This document shows positions 5,425 to 5,831 of a DNA stretch of 5,831 nt, piece after piece. This DNA comes from Thermaceae bacterium. Its GTDB lineage: Bacteria > Deinococcota > Deinococci > Deinococcales > Marinithermaceae. A program made the position numbers and the translations under genes. The stretch lies in contig JALVVO010000276.1 in the NCBI GenBank assembly GCA_027023345.1, positions 1 through 5,831 of the forward strand. Direction: 5' to 3'. The notes below the pieces were generated by a model. That model was not told the origin of the DNA. It saw only the letters and a program-made list of their open reading frames with translations, and did no database searches. Each line of letters starts with the position of its first letter. Within the stretch, counting starts at the first letter, position 1.

Positions 5425-5831
5425 CTACCGCCGCCCGAGCGCCACGCCGAGGAGGATCAGGCTGCCGCCGAGGAGGGCCCGGGCGGAAAGCGGCTCGCCG
5501 GCGAGCGGAACGGCGAGAAGCGCCCCCGCCACCGGCTCGACCATCGCCACCAGGGTGGCGACCCGGGCGGGGACCCGGCGCACGCCGGCGAGGAAGAGGG
5601 AAAACGGCAGCACCGTTCCAAAGACCACCAAAAACCCCACCGCGGCCCAGGCCCCGGCGCCCAAGGTAAGGAGCTCGGGCCCCCTCGTAAGAAGGAGCGG
5701 AAGCGCAAACAGGCTCCCTACCAGCGAGGCGGCGGCGAGGCCGGTTGCGGGGTGGCTCCTTAGTCCCTGGCCGAGGGCGGCGTAGGCGGCGAAGCTCACC
5801 GCCGCGAGAATGCCCGCCGCCTCGCTGGTAG
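5425..5831 (-). CDS. EamA/DMT-superfamily membrane transporter, N-terminal part outside window
   Basis: The last 134 residues of an inner-membrane transporter are visible; the frame is open to the right edge, so an internal GTG at 5799 is not the true start. Hydrophobic segments in the visible part lie at about 6-23, 29-47, 58-82, 90-110 and 116-131, ending in GRR. Diagnostic EamA features are FGTVLPFSLFLAGVRRVPA (70-88), MVEPVAGALLA (96-106), AGEPLSA (110-116) and the closing helix LLGGSLILLGVAL (119-131), the typical end of the second EamA repeat. Family members export amino acids, metabolites or drugs by a ten-helix, two-repeat fold; the substrate cannot be told from this half. It is convergent with vapC, sharing a TAGCTA junction, and shows no link to the toxin-antitoxin pair. 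Confidence 0.88.
   Translation of the reverse strand, partial: TSEAAGILAAVSFAAYAALGQGLRSHPATGLAAASLVGSLFALPLLLTRGPELLTLGAGAWAAVGFLVVFGTVLPFSLFLAGVRRVPARVATLVAMVEPVAGALLAVPLAGEPLSARALLGGSLILLGVALGRR

Overview
The window is a compact, very GC-rich (roughly 70 % by eye) piece of bacterial chromosome. It carries seven protein genes, two of them cut by the window edges, and no RNA gene, CRISPR array or insertion sequence that I can see. The composition, the GH13_18 phosphorylase of the type known from Meiothermus, the -10 boxes sitting 6-7 nt in front of start codons, and the tight packing all suggest Deinococcota, probably order Thermales (Thermus, Meiothermus, Oceanithermus or Marinithermus-like). 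This assignment is an inference from style and families, not from a marker gene.

Layout. 1-962 (+): the C-terminal 319 residues of a GH13 subfamily 18 sugar phosphorylase, best read as glucosylglycerate/glucosylglycerol-phosphorylase-like. 959-1354 (-): a 131-residue protein with the outline of a serine-recombinase (resolvase) catalytic domain but with the catalytic residues replaced. 1355-1465: divergent promoter region. 1466-2440 (+): moaA, GTP 3',8-cyclase of molybdenum-cofactor synthesis, with both 4Fe-4S motifs and the C-terminal Gly-Gly. 2437-3399 (-): a secreted GH5-like protein that keeps the acid/base Glu but has Ala where the usual nucleophile Glu sits. 3402-4718 (-): a glutamine-synthetase-superfamily gamma-glutamyl-amine ligase lacking the ammonia-site Glu. 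4719-4763: 45 bp holding two overlapping, oppositely directed promoters. 4764-5024 and 5002-5424 (+): a vapB/vapC toxin-antitoxin pair overlapping by 23 nt. 5425-5831 (-): the C-terminal half of an EamA/DMT-family membrane transporter, cut by the right edge.

How the parts relate. The GS-like ligase and the GH5-like protein are 2 nt apart on the minus strand and almost certainly co-transcribed. vapBC is divergent from them and shares their promoter region. moaA stands alone, with no other molybdopterin gene beside it. All three convergent gene ends overlap or abut at their stop codons (TTAG at 959-962, CTAG at 2437-2440, TAGCTA at 5422-5427), leaving no room for intergenic terminators. I see no convincing multi-gene novel system. 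The points most worth attention are three proteins of well-known folds with altered active sites (resolvase-like, GH5-like, VapC) and the 45-bp double promoter.
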